Below, in pieces: positions 1-6,746 of a stretch of 10,916 nucleotides of DNA. The position numbers and the translations under genes are program-made. The notes beneath the pieces were generated by a model. The model saw only the letters and a list, made by a program, of their open reading frames with translations, had not been told where the DNA came from and made no database searches. Each line of letters starts with the position of its first letter. Position 1 is the first letter of the stretch. The stretch covers positions 1 to 10,916 of the forward strand of contig DYDC01000066.1 in assembly GCA_020718125.1 (NCBI GenBank). The letters are read 5' to 3'. Origin of the DNA: Methylacidiphilum sp. (GTDB taxonomy: Bacteria > Verrucomicrobiota > Verrucomicrobiia > CAIQCK01).

Positions 1-1
1 G

Positions 2-76
2 AAGGACGACCCGAAGTGGGCCGCGCGGGCCAAGGCGTTTTCGGCCGCGCCGGCTACCGGCTATTGCAACACCTGA
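2..76 (+). CDS. C-terminal end of an unidentified protein (partial)
   Basis: An open frame enters from the left edge and ends at TGA 74-76. The 24 visible residues read KDDPKWAARAKAFSAAPATG followed by YCNT. Only this tail is present, so no domain can be named; its amino-acid mix looks coding. The last six codons and the stop lie in the left arm of the inverted repeat 60-78/182-200, so the present end of the protein may have been set by that repeat. The gene converges on the minus-strand remnant ending at 326. The frame is chosen because it looks protein-like and stops before the intergenic region; another open frame also crosses this short stretch, so confidence is modest. Confidence 0.45.
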   Translation, partial: KDDPKWAARAKAFSAAPATGYCNT

Positions 77-200
77 ACCGCCGGCCAATCGCGCAATCCC
101 AACCATTTCATGGTCAACGAACCCTTGTTTCTGTGGGGGAAGCGTTGAGGATGGAATGGTTAACCTGTTGAATCTCAAACCGTTCAAGTGTTGCAATAGC
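60..200. repeat. 19-nt inverted repeat pair bounding a 141-bp segment
   Basis: Positions 60-78 (gctattgcaacacctgaac) match the reverse complement of 182-200 at 18 of 19 bases. A second, nested inverted pair is aaccatt at 101-107 and aatggtt at 155-161. The outer flanks are TACCG (55-59) and TACTG (201-205), a possible imperfect 5-bp target duplication. The segment carries no convincing ORF. It may be a small non-autonomous mobile element or the remains of one, or a large hairpin between two convergent genes. The match is seen directly; mobility is inference. Confidence 0.5.
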
Positions 201-226
201 TACTGGCTATCGCCCTCCCTAAACGA

Positions 227-252
227 AGGAGAATTTCAAGCTTTATTCTCCT
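227..252. terminator. Short stem-loop between convergent genes (weak terminator candidate)
   Basis: AGGAGAAT at 227-234 pairs perfectly with ATTCTCCT at 245-252 across a 10-nt loop. No T-run follows on either strand, so it is a poor intrinsic terminator. A 12-nt direct repeat (aacgaaggagaa) occurs at 222-233 and 255-266, overlapping the left arm and following the right arm. The location, between a plus-strand gene end and a minus-strand gene end, is where a bidirectional terminator would be expected. Confidence 0.25.
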
Positions 253-325
253 GCAACGAAGGAGAAAAGCGGTTGTGTTCACACATCCACCACTGGATTG
301 TAGTCGCCGTCGCGGGTTTCGGGCT

Positions 326-871
326 TTATTCGTTCTTCATCGCCGCGGCGATGGTCTGGAAACATGTGGCCGACCACTCGGCGCTGCGCGGGCCGTTTTG
401 CTTGCGGACCTGGGTGATGACGAGTTGCTGTTCGGGGTCCGCCACGAAGACGCAGCCGGAGAAGGAGCCGTGGCCGAGCGCGCGTGGACTGAACAGCAGG
501 TCATCGGGACGCTTGGAGCCGCAGGGAGCGCCCGCCTTCGGGTGGCGGACCCAGTGGATGCCCATGCCTTCGTCCTCGGTGTGGCCACGGTCGGCGACGC
601 GCACCGGCTCGGGCATGGGTTTGTCGAACGTCTGCGGCGTGATGAACTCCAGCGGGCCGTAGCTGCCGCGGTTGGCGACCCACTGGGCGAGGATGCCAAG
701 TTCCATCGCGGTGAACTCGCCGTCGGAACTGGCGTTGCCGATCGGCACGTCGCCAAAACCGAGCGGGCGAAAGAGGCCTTCATCGTAGAGCCGGACGGCA
801 CTCTTGCCGGCGAGAATCCCCATCGCCTTCGCGGCCAGTTCGAATCCCAGGCCGCAGTAGGCATAGCGCGC
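326..871 (-). pseudogene. Beta-lactamase-family (class C type) serine hydrolase, C-terminal remnant
   Basis: From about 871 down to TAA at 326-328 the minus strand encodes roughly 180 residues resembling the C-terminal part of the beta-lactamase/penicillin-binding-protein-like family (PF00144 type). It begins RYAYCGLGFELAAKAMGI, the segment that normally carries the YxN motif; the Asn is not seen here. Near the end is GHGSFSGCVFVADPEQQLVI, which matches the H/K-x-G strand that closes the active site. The catalytic SxxK region and the whole N-terminal half are absent. The upstream piece TREELWQRLADFLSA, which in such proteins often precedes the YxN segment, is found in the neighbouring frame at about 867-911, so a frameshift lies near 869-874. 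The first in-frame ATG (823) would leave out conserved residues. I read this as a broken gene fused by deletion to the SDR upstream; an assembly error is the alternative. Confidence 0.65.
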
Positions 872-1463
872 TGAGGAAATCGGCCAATCGCTGCCAGAGT
901 TCCTCGCGCGTGATACTGGCGATTGGGCCGGGTGGCGCGCCGGTGCGGGCCAGCGTGCGGGTCATGCCGAGCATGCCGCTCTTGGTGGCGGCGTAGTGCA
1001 CGCGGCCGAACAACGCGCCCTGATGGCCGACCACGGAACTGATGTTGACGATGCGGCCGGATTTCTGGCGCGCCATGATTCGCATCGCCGCCTGCGAGCA
1101 GAGGAAGCAACTGGTGAGGTTGGTGCGGATGATGCGGTCCCAGTCGTCAGCCTCGATCTGGAAGATGTCCTTGGGCTGTGACGTGCCGGCGTTGTTCACG
1201 AGGATGTCGAGCCGTCCGAAATGCTCCAGCGTCGCCTGAAACAGCCGCTCGACATCGGCGGCTTCACTGGCGTCGGCCTTCACCGCCAGCGCGCGCCGGC
1301 CCGGCTCGGTGATTTGTGCCACGACCTCCCGCGCCTGCGTTTCGGCGGAAACGTAATTCACCACAACATCCGCGCCCTGTTCGGCGAGCGCCAGCGCGAT
1401 GCCGCGTCCCAGCCCGCGTGACGCGCCGGTCACGATGGCCGCCCGTCCTGAAAGGTCGGTCAT
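780..1463 (-). CDS. Short-chain dehydrogenase/reductase, truncated and chimeric
   Basis: The open frame from ATG 1463 encodes 227 residues starting MTDLSGRAAIVTGASRGLG. This is the N-terminal Rossmann fold of classical FabG-like NAD(P)-dependent oxidoreductases. Visible motifs are TGASRGLG (12-19), NNAG (90-93), active-site N115, S143 in NISS, and YAATK with Y157 and K161. Homology stops around residue 172-180. The next segment, SITREELWQRLADFLSA, looks like serine hydrolase sequence, and the last ~28 residues are out-of-frame readthrough of the hydrolase remnant. The usual C-terminal PG motif and substrate-binding loop of about 70 residues are missing, so the product is unlikely to be an active reductase. 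The start is chosen over the upstream ATG at 1535 because the fold begins here and AGGAGC lies 7 bases upstream. The natural substrate cannot be told. Confidence 0.75.
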   Translation of the reverse strand: MTDLSGRAAIVTGASRGLGRGIALALAEQGADVVVNYVSAETQAREVVAQITEPGRRALAVKADASEAADVERLFQATLEHFGRLDILVNNAGTSQPKDIFQIEADDWDRIIRTNLTSCFLCSQAAMRIMARQKSGRIVNISSVVGHQGALFGRVHYAATKSGMLGMTRTLARTGAPPGPIASITREELWQRLADFLSALCLLRPGIRTGREGDGDSRRQECRPALR

Positions 1464-1470
1464 ATCCAAA

Positions 1471-1476
1471 GCTCCT
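1471..1476 (-). promoter_or_regulatory. Ribosome binding site of the SDR gene
   Basis: On the minus strand AGGAGC lies 7 bases before ATG 1463. It decides the start: the in-frame ATG at 1535 has no such site and would add 24 residues not typical of the SDR fold. The 159-bp gap between this gene and the Gfo/Idh stop at 1623 shows no other gene. Confidence 0.6.
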
Positions 1477-1622
1477 GTCATGAACCGCTGTGGCCGGAGA
1501 TTCCGCCACGCCGGCGCCGCCGGGGAAATGGACAAGAATCGCGTTGGTGTGGATGCGGTTAGCGGGGATGTCCGGTTACGACGGCCAGCGGGCTGGGCGA
1601 AGTCTTGCCGCTCGCCTCAGGC

Positions 1623-2813
1623 TCAAGCATAACCGTAATCTTTCGCTGCGGCGGCCCCGAGTTCCTTCACGACCAGTTGGCGGCAATCCACGGTCGTGCC
1701 GAGCGTCGCACCGGTGTCGAGGCGGCGGCCTTCGGCGAGGCTCTTCTCGGCGGCTTCGAGCGCCAGCGCGGTGTGGAACCCGAGCGCCATCGGCGTCATC
1801 AACACCTCGCGGTCGGCGGCGGTCATCTGGCCGTTGTGTTGGGCGAGAATCTGCTGGTAGAGCCGGCCGGGGCTGCTGATGCCGTAGCCGGTCACGCTGC
1901 GGTCTTTCTCGAAGTTGCGGAAGAGAGGATTGACCTCGAAGAGGTCGTCGGCGTGGATTTCGCGCAGGCCGGGCATGTCGAGCGCCAAGTCAATGAGGCC
2001 GTCCGAGCAGATCAGCCGGCCCGACTGAACGGTCGTTGCCCATGCTGAATTTGGCAGCGCCCAGCCGGTGATGATGTGGGCCACCGCGCCGGTGTCGAAC
2101 AGCATCTCCGTGTCCACGAGATCGTAGCCGCGCACGGCGATCGGTCTCAGCGACGGCAGTTTCTGCGAATAACCGACCGCGCGCACCTGCACAGGGACGA
2201 GGGAGATGATTTTCATCAGCGCGTCCGCCATGTGCACCGTCAGGAACGACACCGGCGTGTTCTTCTCGGCGAAGTCCGGCGAGGCGAAGAAGCGCGGCGT
2301 GTGGTTCGGGTCGGCCACGCTGAGCTTGTCCACCATGTAGAACACGGCGGCTTGGAACTTGCCGTAGCGCCCGCTCTGGAAACGCGCTTCGGCCTCCTTG
2401 ATGCGCGGGTCTTCGCGCTTGTGGAAGTCCACGCCGAGATAGCGCCCGGTCTTCTTCGCGGCCTGGATCATCGCGTGCGCGTCCTTCAACGTCGCGGCGG
2501 TGGGCTTCGGCACGACGACATCGAGGCCGGCGTTCAGCGCGGCTACCGTCGGCGCGCAATGGAGATGGTCGGGCGTGTTGATCTGCACCGCGTCGAGGGC
2601 GATTTTCGCCAGCATCTCCCGGTAGTCGGTGAACCGGCGTTCGGCGGGCAGGCCGGCGAGGTCGCCGAACCAGTTGCGGTATTGCTCATTCGGGTCCGCG
2701 ACGGCGCGGACTTCCAGCAGCGGCGTGAAGCTGCTGCGGAAGTAGAGGTATTGGTAGATTTCGCGCACGACGGAGCCTGCGCCGATGATGCCGAGTCGGA
2801 GTTTGGTTTTCAT
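1623..2813 (-). CDS. Gfo/Idh/MocA family oxidoreductase
   Basis: This intact 396-residue protein has the two-domain layout of the Gfo/Idh/MocA family: cytoplasmic NAD(P)-dependent oxidoreductases that act on sugars, inositols and related polyols. The N-terminal Rossmann fold shows GIIGAG (8-13) and the cofactor strand AVADPN (37-42). NTPDHLH (79-85) follows. The family's EKP motif appears as PKP (102-104), with Pro in place of Glu. HMADAL (194-199) supplies the conserved His and Asp of the C-terminal alpha/beta domain. There is no N-terminal signal. The start follows from MKTKLRLGIIGAG; no Shine-Dalgarno site is seen before it. It begins 54 bases after the TOPRIM-like gene and is followed by the truncated SDR, so it may once have belonged to a carbohydrate catabolic cluster. 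Substrate is unknown. Confidence 0.88.
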   Translation of the reverse strand: MKTKLRLGIIGAGSVVREIYQYLYFRSSFTPLLEVRAVADPNEQYRNWFGDLAGLPAERRFTDYREMLAKIALDAVQINTPDHLHCAPTVAALNAGLDVVVPKPTAATLKDAHAMIQAAKKTGRYLGVDFHKREDPRIKEAEARFQSGRYGKFQAAVFYMVDKLSVADPNHTPRFFASPDFAEKNTPVSFLTVHMADALMKIISLVPVQVRAVGYSQKLPSLRPIAVRGYDLVDTEMLFDTGAVAHIITGWALPNSAWATTVQSGRLICSDGLIDLALDMPGLREIHADDLFEVNPLFRNFEKDRSVTGYGISSPGRLYQQILAQHNGQMTAADREVLMTPMALGFHTALALEAAEKSLAEGRRLDTGATLGTTVDCRQLVVKELGAAAAKDYGYA

Positions 2814-2867
2814 AGAGGAAGACAGGACAAATCCAATTGACTAATCATCGCAACGAACCTGATGAAG

Positions 2868-3467
2868 TCAGGGAGATCTCAGTCGCGCAAGAACGTCATT
2901 AATAAAACGCCGCAAGCTTGGTTCATTCTTACCCGCGAGGAAGAAATCCATTGCACCGACGATTTCTGGGGCAAACTCAATGCCGCCAAGGGTAGGCGGG
3001 TGCCCGGCGTCCATGATCGCCTTGGACAAGATGACCTTGTAACGACCTCGCTCGCATTTTCTCCGGCTCAGTTTGGGCCGGGTTCCAACCACGCGAGCGA
3101 AAGCATCCAAATCAGCAAGATACCATCGCTCGATGTGCGGATCCGGACAGGCAATTACCGCTCGCGCTTGGAACGGGGGCTGAAGGGCGTTCTGGATCTC
3201 CTGCATGGCTTTTGCGAACCTTTTACAGTTCGCATCAATGGCCACAACCAGCAAATCTGGCATAGGACAGGTCTGAGGAGCCATGGTCACACTTCTTTGA
3301 TAAAGCGCCAATTCCTGCAACACGCGCCCGTGGCCGCCTCGTGCTGAGCGCACCCTCAGGGTAACGGCCTTGCCGATCTGCGCAGCCAACCGCGACAGGA
3401 GGGGCTTCAAGAACTCCTCGTGGGCTCGGTCTTCGACGAAAAGATCTGCGGCAATAGCATCACTCAT
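2868..3467 (-). CDS. Small TOPRIM/DUF4276-like partner of the AAA ATPase
   Basis: This 199-residue protein overlaps the end of the ATPase gene by 8 bases (3460-3467), so translation is probably coupled. It begins with a strand ending in an acidic pair, DLFVEDRAHEEFL (E12, D13). A second strand ends in VVAIDAN (D78), and CPDPHIERWYLAD (107-119) follows. An early Glu, a later strand-terminal Asp and a WYLAD-like segment are the pattern of TOPRIM-like domains in the DUF4276/RloB group, which commonly follow AAA_21/AAA_15 ATPases. By analogy with such pairs (PARIS AriA/AriB, and the OLD-type nuclease GajA) it could be the effector nuclease triggered by its ATPase neighbour. The family assignment rests on pattern and context only; the exact Pfam family cannot be confirmed by eye. 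Confidence 0.7.
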   Translation of the reverse strand: MSDAIAADLFVEDRAHEEFLKPLLSRLAAQIGKAVTLRVRSARGGHGRVLQELALYQRSVTMAPQTCPMPDLLVVAIDANCKRFAKAMQEIQNALQPPFQARAVIACPDPHIERWYLADLDAFARVVGTRPKLSRRKCERGRYKVILSKAIMDAGHPPTLGGIEFAPEIVGAMDFFLAGKNEPSLRRFINDVLARLRSP

Positions 3468-4695
3468 CCAACATCCCCCGAAGCACTAGTCCTTCGAAGA
3501 GGCCGTCTTCTTGCGCAGCCGACAACGCTTCTGCAATCTCCGTGTCTTGGAACAGAGGCCCGGTGACATCAAACGGGACCACCTCTGTTCCTTCCAGCCC
3601 TTGGCGCACACGCAACAGCGCTATTTCCTTGGGATGTTCGCGGGCCTGCTTCAGCATCGCCCCGCAAAACACGGGTGAGTGAGTGGTCACAATAATCTGT
3701 CGTTCGCGTTCGATTGCCAGAGAGCAAAGCAACTGAACGATCAGTTCCAGCCGTCGCGGATGAATCCCGTTCTCAGGCTCCTCGAAAGCCAGCAGACCAC
3801 CACTCCAAGGATTTACGGCAATCGAACACAGTGCCAGCACCCGTAACGTCCCTTCTGAAATCACCCGCGACGAGAAGTCCATCCCCGCTTGTTTGACGAG
3901 GATGTCCAGTGTGCCCCGACGCTTGTCCAAGTCAACGGCAAGGTCCTCTACACTCGGAATCAATGCCCTCAGCGTTCGCTTGACAGCCTCAAAATACTTC
4001 GCGTGCTCCGCGCGTAGCCGGTAAAGAAAAGGTGCAATATCCTCTCCGAGCGCTCCTATGTCCCGCACTTCTGCCGGAGGCCGTGCGGAACGCATCGCCA
4101 CCCGCGGATCCAAATAGTATGTCCGCCACTCCGACAGTTCGTTGCGGCATCGCTCTATCGCACGATATTCCACGCCGCTCAAACGCGGGTCGGACAAAAT
4201 CGAGTGATTCAACCCCAGTAGCTCCTGGCGAGGATGCGCCGGCTTGCTCTTGCGCCGGATGCGCAGTTGATTCCCGACACGTTCAATTGTCGGATTGCCT
4301 TTTAGATCACCCTTGAGCCCCAATGTTGCCAAGTATTCATCCTGCACGGACAATCCGCCCGATCCCGGTTGAATTTGCACGGTCACGCGATACCGAAACT
4401 GTTCCTTGGCGATCTGCAAATCCGCCTCTACCTCGAACCGGGCGGAAGGCTGGCTAAGAAAGGCAGGCAGCCCACCGGCTGGAAACGAGAACGCTTCGAT
4501 TGGATAACCTCGGATAGGTTCGGATAGCGCATCCGACAATGTTCTGCTCGTGCCAAGACGCGACAATGTCTGTAGAGCATCCAAGAGGTTTGATTTGCCT
4601 GCTGCGTTCGGGCCAAAAAGAACCGTCAGCCGAGGCAATGCCAGCGACACGCGTGCCAGCGACTTGAATCCTTCAACTTTAAAGTGTTTTAGCAT
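3460..4695 (-). CDS. AAA/ABC-type ATPase (AAA_21/AAA_15-like, OLD/RecF-like head)
   Basis: This 411-residue protein starts MLKHFKVEGFKSLARVSLAL and is a single-polypeptide SMC/RecF-like ATPase head. Walker A is GPNAAGKS (28-35). An ABC-signature-like segment, VISEGTLRVLAL, starts near 278. Walker B is LLAFEEPEN (about 301-309) with catalytic Glu, and the H-loop is VTTHSP with His near 339. The region between, about 60-270, is the variable lid/arm. No TOPRIM domain is fused at the C terminus; instead a TOPRIM-like protein is encoded by the overlapping next gene. Such ATPases sense infection or DNA damage in several two-gene defence systems, which is a hypothesis here. The start at 4695 is preferred over the ATG at 4785 because the fold begins there and AAGAGG precedes it. 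Hand-sampled lines are about 57% GC against 65% or more nearby, consistent with transfer. Confidence 0.88.
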   Translation of the reverse strand: MLKHFKVEGFKSLARVSLALPRLTVLFGPNAAGKSNLLDALQTLSRLGTSRTLSDALSEPIRGYPIEAFSFPAGGLPAFLSQPSARFEVEADLQIAKEQFRYRVTVQIQPGSGGLSVQDEYLATLGLKGDLKGNPTIERVGNQLRIRRKSKPAHPRQELLGLNHSILSDPRLSGVEYRAIERCRNELSEWRTYYLDPRVAMRSARPPAEVRDIGALGEDIAPFLYRLRAEHAKYFEAVKRTLRALIPSVEDLAVDLDKRRGTLDILVKQAGMDFSSRVISEGTLRVLALCSIAVNPWSGGLLAFEEPENGIHPRRLELIVQLLCSLAIERERQIIVTTHSPVFCGAMLKQAREHPKEIALLRVRQGLEGTEVVPFDVTGPLFQDTEIAEALSAAQEDGLFEGLVLRGMLDE

Positions 4696-4700
4696 CGAAA

Positions 4701-4706
4701 CCTCTT
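4701..4706 (-). promoter_or_regulatory. Ribosome binding site of the ATPase gene
   Basis: On the minus strand AAGAGG lies 5 bases before ATG 4695 and supports that start over the one at 4785. The 136-bp gap up to the peptidase stop (4832) also holds a small hairpin (4754-4767, 5-bp stem) and would have room for the operon promoter; no clear -35/-10 pair was found. Confidence 0.5.
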
Positions 4707-4831
4707 TGCGGCACAGCGGTCTTCTTTCGTTAAGCGAAGAGTAAAGGGCCGAGCTTGCATTGGCAAGCCGCAGGAAGACTGGCAAACTGCCGCGGTTCGA
4801 AGCGCCTTTGAGAAACTGCTGGCTGGCATCG

Positions 4832-6745
4832 TCATACTCGCATTGAGCCTGTTTGCTTCAAGAGGAACACGGCGAGGAACTCGATGGCTTGGGAAAGCTC
4901 GCGGATGGAAATCTGCTCCACGTCGGAGTGGGCGTGGGCGAGGAGGCCGGGGCCGAAGGTGACGACATCCATGCCGGGATATTCCGTGGCGAACAACCGC
5001 GCGTCGCAGGAGACGGTCCAGCCGCGAATCGGCTCGTCCTTCCAGATGCCAACGGCTTTCGCGGCGGCGATGGCGTTGCGCATCGTCGGTGAGTTCGGGT
5101 CGCTCTCGAATGCCGCGTTGTGGAGTTTCTTGCAGGTGACGCGCACCGCGTCCGCGCCGCGCTCCGGGCGGCCGATGAGCCGCAGGTAGTTCTCCGCGCC
5201 GCGCGCGGCGGCGGCCTGCAAACGGCTCGTGACCTCGCGGATGTCGTGCGTCGGCACAAAGCCCTGGCCGCCTTCAAGGACGAGCGCTTCGCCGGCGACG
5301 CCAAGCGCGGAAGGCACAATTGCGGACTTCCGGAAGTCCGCAATTTCATTTCCCACCCCTCGCCCAGCTTTGCCCAACTCCAGCCGCACCGGACCGCCGG
5401 CGAGCGATTCGATCTTGGCGCGCGAGCGGACGAGGCTGCGGACGATATGCGACATCTTGGTGATGGCGCCGTCGCGTTCGCGGATGGAACCCATGTGGCC
5501 GGTCGCGCCGTGGACGGTCACGGCGAACGCCGCGCCGTCGCGCCGGAAATCGTAGTGCCGCGTCACCATCGGCTTGCCCGTCGAGGGATCGTTGACATTG
5601 GTCTTGTCGCCATAGAGGCCGGTGTATTCGGCGACCGCCGCCTCCAGGCAGTCGCGGACGAGCATCTCCGTTGCTCTTTGGCGTCCAGAATGTGGGAGGG
5701 GCCTCAGCGCCCCGACGGGCTCAGATATTGCGGTGCCAGCGGTCGGGGCGCTGAGGCCCCTCCCACATTCAAGCTGTGCCTCGGCGCGCGCACCCATCTT
5801 GTCCGGCGCCGGGTCGAAGCGGATGACGAAGCTGACTTCACCGCAGATGCGGCTGGGATGTTCGCCGTAGCCGCCGATGATGCCGTGGCAGGTCTGGACG
5901 GGTCGCTGCGGGAAAAGGTCGTGGCGGCTCTCGGCACGGATGGCCGCGCCTTCCTTCTCCAGTTCCTCGTTGATGAACGCCGCCATCTCGAAGAGCGACG
6001 CGCCTGGCGCTTTCAACTCCGCGCGATACCAGACCGCGCCGCGGTTGGCGGGGTGGAGTTTGAGGCTGGTGATTTCGCCGATGAGGATCGAGTCGTAGAG
6101 ATTCTTCAGGTCGCGGTCGAGCGCCAGCGAGAGCGAGCCGTTGCCGCCGGTCTCCTCCTCGATGACCAGCATCGCGACGACGTTGCGTTTCCAGCGCAGG
6201 CCGGCGTCGCGCATGACTTCGGAAAGGATATGGAGCGCGGCGATGATGCCGACGACGGAGCCTTTGTCGTCGCAGGAGCCGCGGCCGAAAACGATGTCGC
6301 CTTTCACGCGCGGCGGGAAGTAGGGCGCAACGACGTCCACGTGGGCATTGACCGCGACGTTCCGGCCCGCGCCCTCGCCGGAACCGTGGATGACGTAGAG
6401 CAGGTTGTGGCGGCCCGCGTAGGTTTCCTCGGACGTGAGGCCGCCGGGACGATCCTTCGTTTTCGTGAAGTGCAGCAACGAGTAATGGTGGTGATTCTTG
6501 ATGGCGGGGTTGATGGGCCGCCGCTCGGCGCGCGCACCGGTGAAACTCAGCTTGCCGAGTTCGCGCTCCAGGATGCCAAAGGTCTTGTCCTCGGCGGCGC
6601 GCATGACGGACACGTCGCCGTTCGGCGTCGTGTCTATGCGGCAAAGCTCGACCAGCAGGTCGCGCATCCGTTTCTGGAAGTCCGGCGATTTCGCGCGGCG
6701 ACGGATGGCTGCGAGCACGGCTTTTGCGTTGGGTTTCTTGGGCAT
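4832..6745 (-). CDS. M20 family metallopeptidase carrying two in-frame palindromic inserts
   Basis: This 637-residue protein is a zinc-dependent amidohydrolase of the M20 (ArgE/DapE/CPG2) clan, which cleaves peptides or N-acyl amino acids. Metal and catalytic elements are NAHVD (H135, D137), GRGSCDDKGS (D159/D160), EEETGG (catalytic E196/E197), SCDARLF (D581) and AHAHSD (H604/H606). The lid/dimerisation domain spans roughly 240-430. There is no signal peptide, so it is probably cytoplasmic. The start MPKKPNAK at 6745 follows the MFS stop by one base, so the two genes are co-transcribed and probably coupled. The protein is long for M20. Two segments look added: residues 326-353 (from the repeat 5688-5770) and residues about 464-484 around the palindrome 5318-5345. 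Both keep the frame and lie between catalytic motifs, so the enzyme may still be active. Substrate is unknown. Confidence 0.9.
   Translation of the reverse strand: MPKKPNAKAVLAAIRRRAKSPDFQKRMRDLLVELCRIDTTPNGDVSVMRAAEDKTFGILERELGKLSFTGARAERRPINPAIKNHHHYSLLHFTKTKDRPGGLTSEETYAGRHNLLYVIHGSGEGAGRNVAVNAHVDVVAPYFPPRVKGDIVFGRGSCDDKGSVVGIIAALHILSEVMRDAGLRWKRNVVAMLVIEEETGGNGSLSLALDRDLKNLYDSILIGEITSLKLHPANRGAVWYRAELKAPGASLFEMAAFINEELEKEGAAIRAESRHDLFPQRPVQTCHGIIGGYGEHPSRICGEVSFVIRFDPAPDKMGARAEAQLECGRGLSAPTAGTAISEPVGALRPLPHSGRQRATEMLVRDCLEAAVAEYTGLYGDKTNVNDPSTGKPMVTRHYDFRRDGAAFAVTVHGATGHMGSIRERDGAITKMSHIVRSLVRSRAKIESLAGGPVRLELGKAGRGVGNEIADFRKSAIVPSALGVAGEALVLEGGQGFVPTHDIREVTSRLQAAAARGAENYLRLIGRPERGADAVRVTCKKLHNAAFESDPNSPTMRNAIAAAKAVGIWKDEPIRGWTVSCDARLFATEYPGMDVVTFGPGLLAHAHSDVEQISIRELSQAIEFLAVFLLKQTGSMRV
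5318..5345. repeat. 28-bp perfect palindrome inside the M20 gene
   Basis: AATTGCGGACTTCC (5318-5331) is followed directly by its exact reverse complement (5332-5345), with no loop. On the coding strand it is read as EIADFRKSAI (residues 467-476), inside a segment (about 464-484) that interrupts the otherwise M20-like run from LELGKAGRG to EALVLEGGQGFVPTHD. The AT-rich ends and the loopless symmetry set it apart from the GC-rich gene around it. It is probably the core of a small palindromic repeat family; other copies are not present in this window. Confidence 0.85.
5688..5770. repeat. Palindromic element with 29-bp perfect arms inside the M20 gene
   Basis: Arm 5688-5716 and arm 5742-5770 are exact reverse complements over 29 bp, around a 25-nt loop (5717-5741). 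The arms start GAATGTGGGAGGGGCC. The peptidase frame reads through the whole element, giving ECGRGLSAPT, then a loop-encoded stretch, then ALRPLPHS (residues 326-353), rich in Gly, Pro, Ala and Arg and unlike the surrounding protein. Several other frames across it are open too. The core is 83 bp, not a multiple of three, so the full insertion must include a few more flanking bases to keep frame. It is best read as a non-autonomous palindromic (MITE- or REP-like) element domesticated in a coding gene. Confidence 0.92.
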
Positions 6746-6746
6746 G

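Noticed and set aside
156..874. Plus-strand open frames of 168 and 199 codons over the serine-hydrolase remnant
   Set aside because: Composition is that of a reversed coding strand, and the minus strand gives clear hydrolase motifs.
2076..3347. Plus-strand open frames of 254 and 161 codons opposite the Gfo/Idh and TOPRIM-like genes
   Set aside because: No recognisable family, and the opposite strand has better supported genes with overlap and operon logic.
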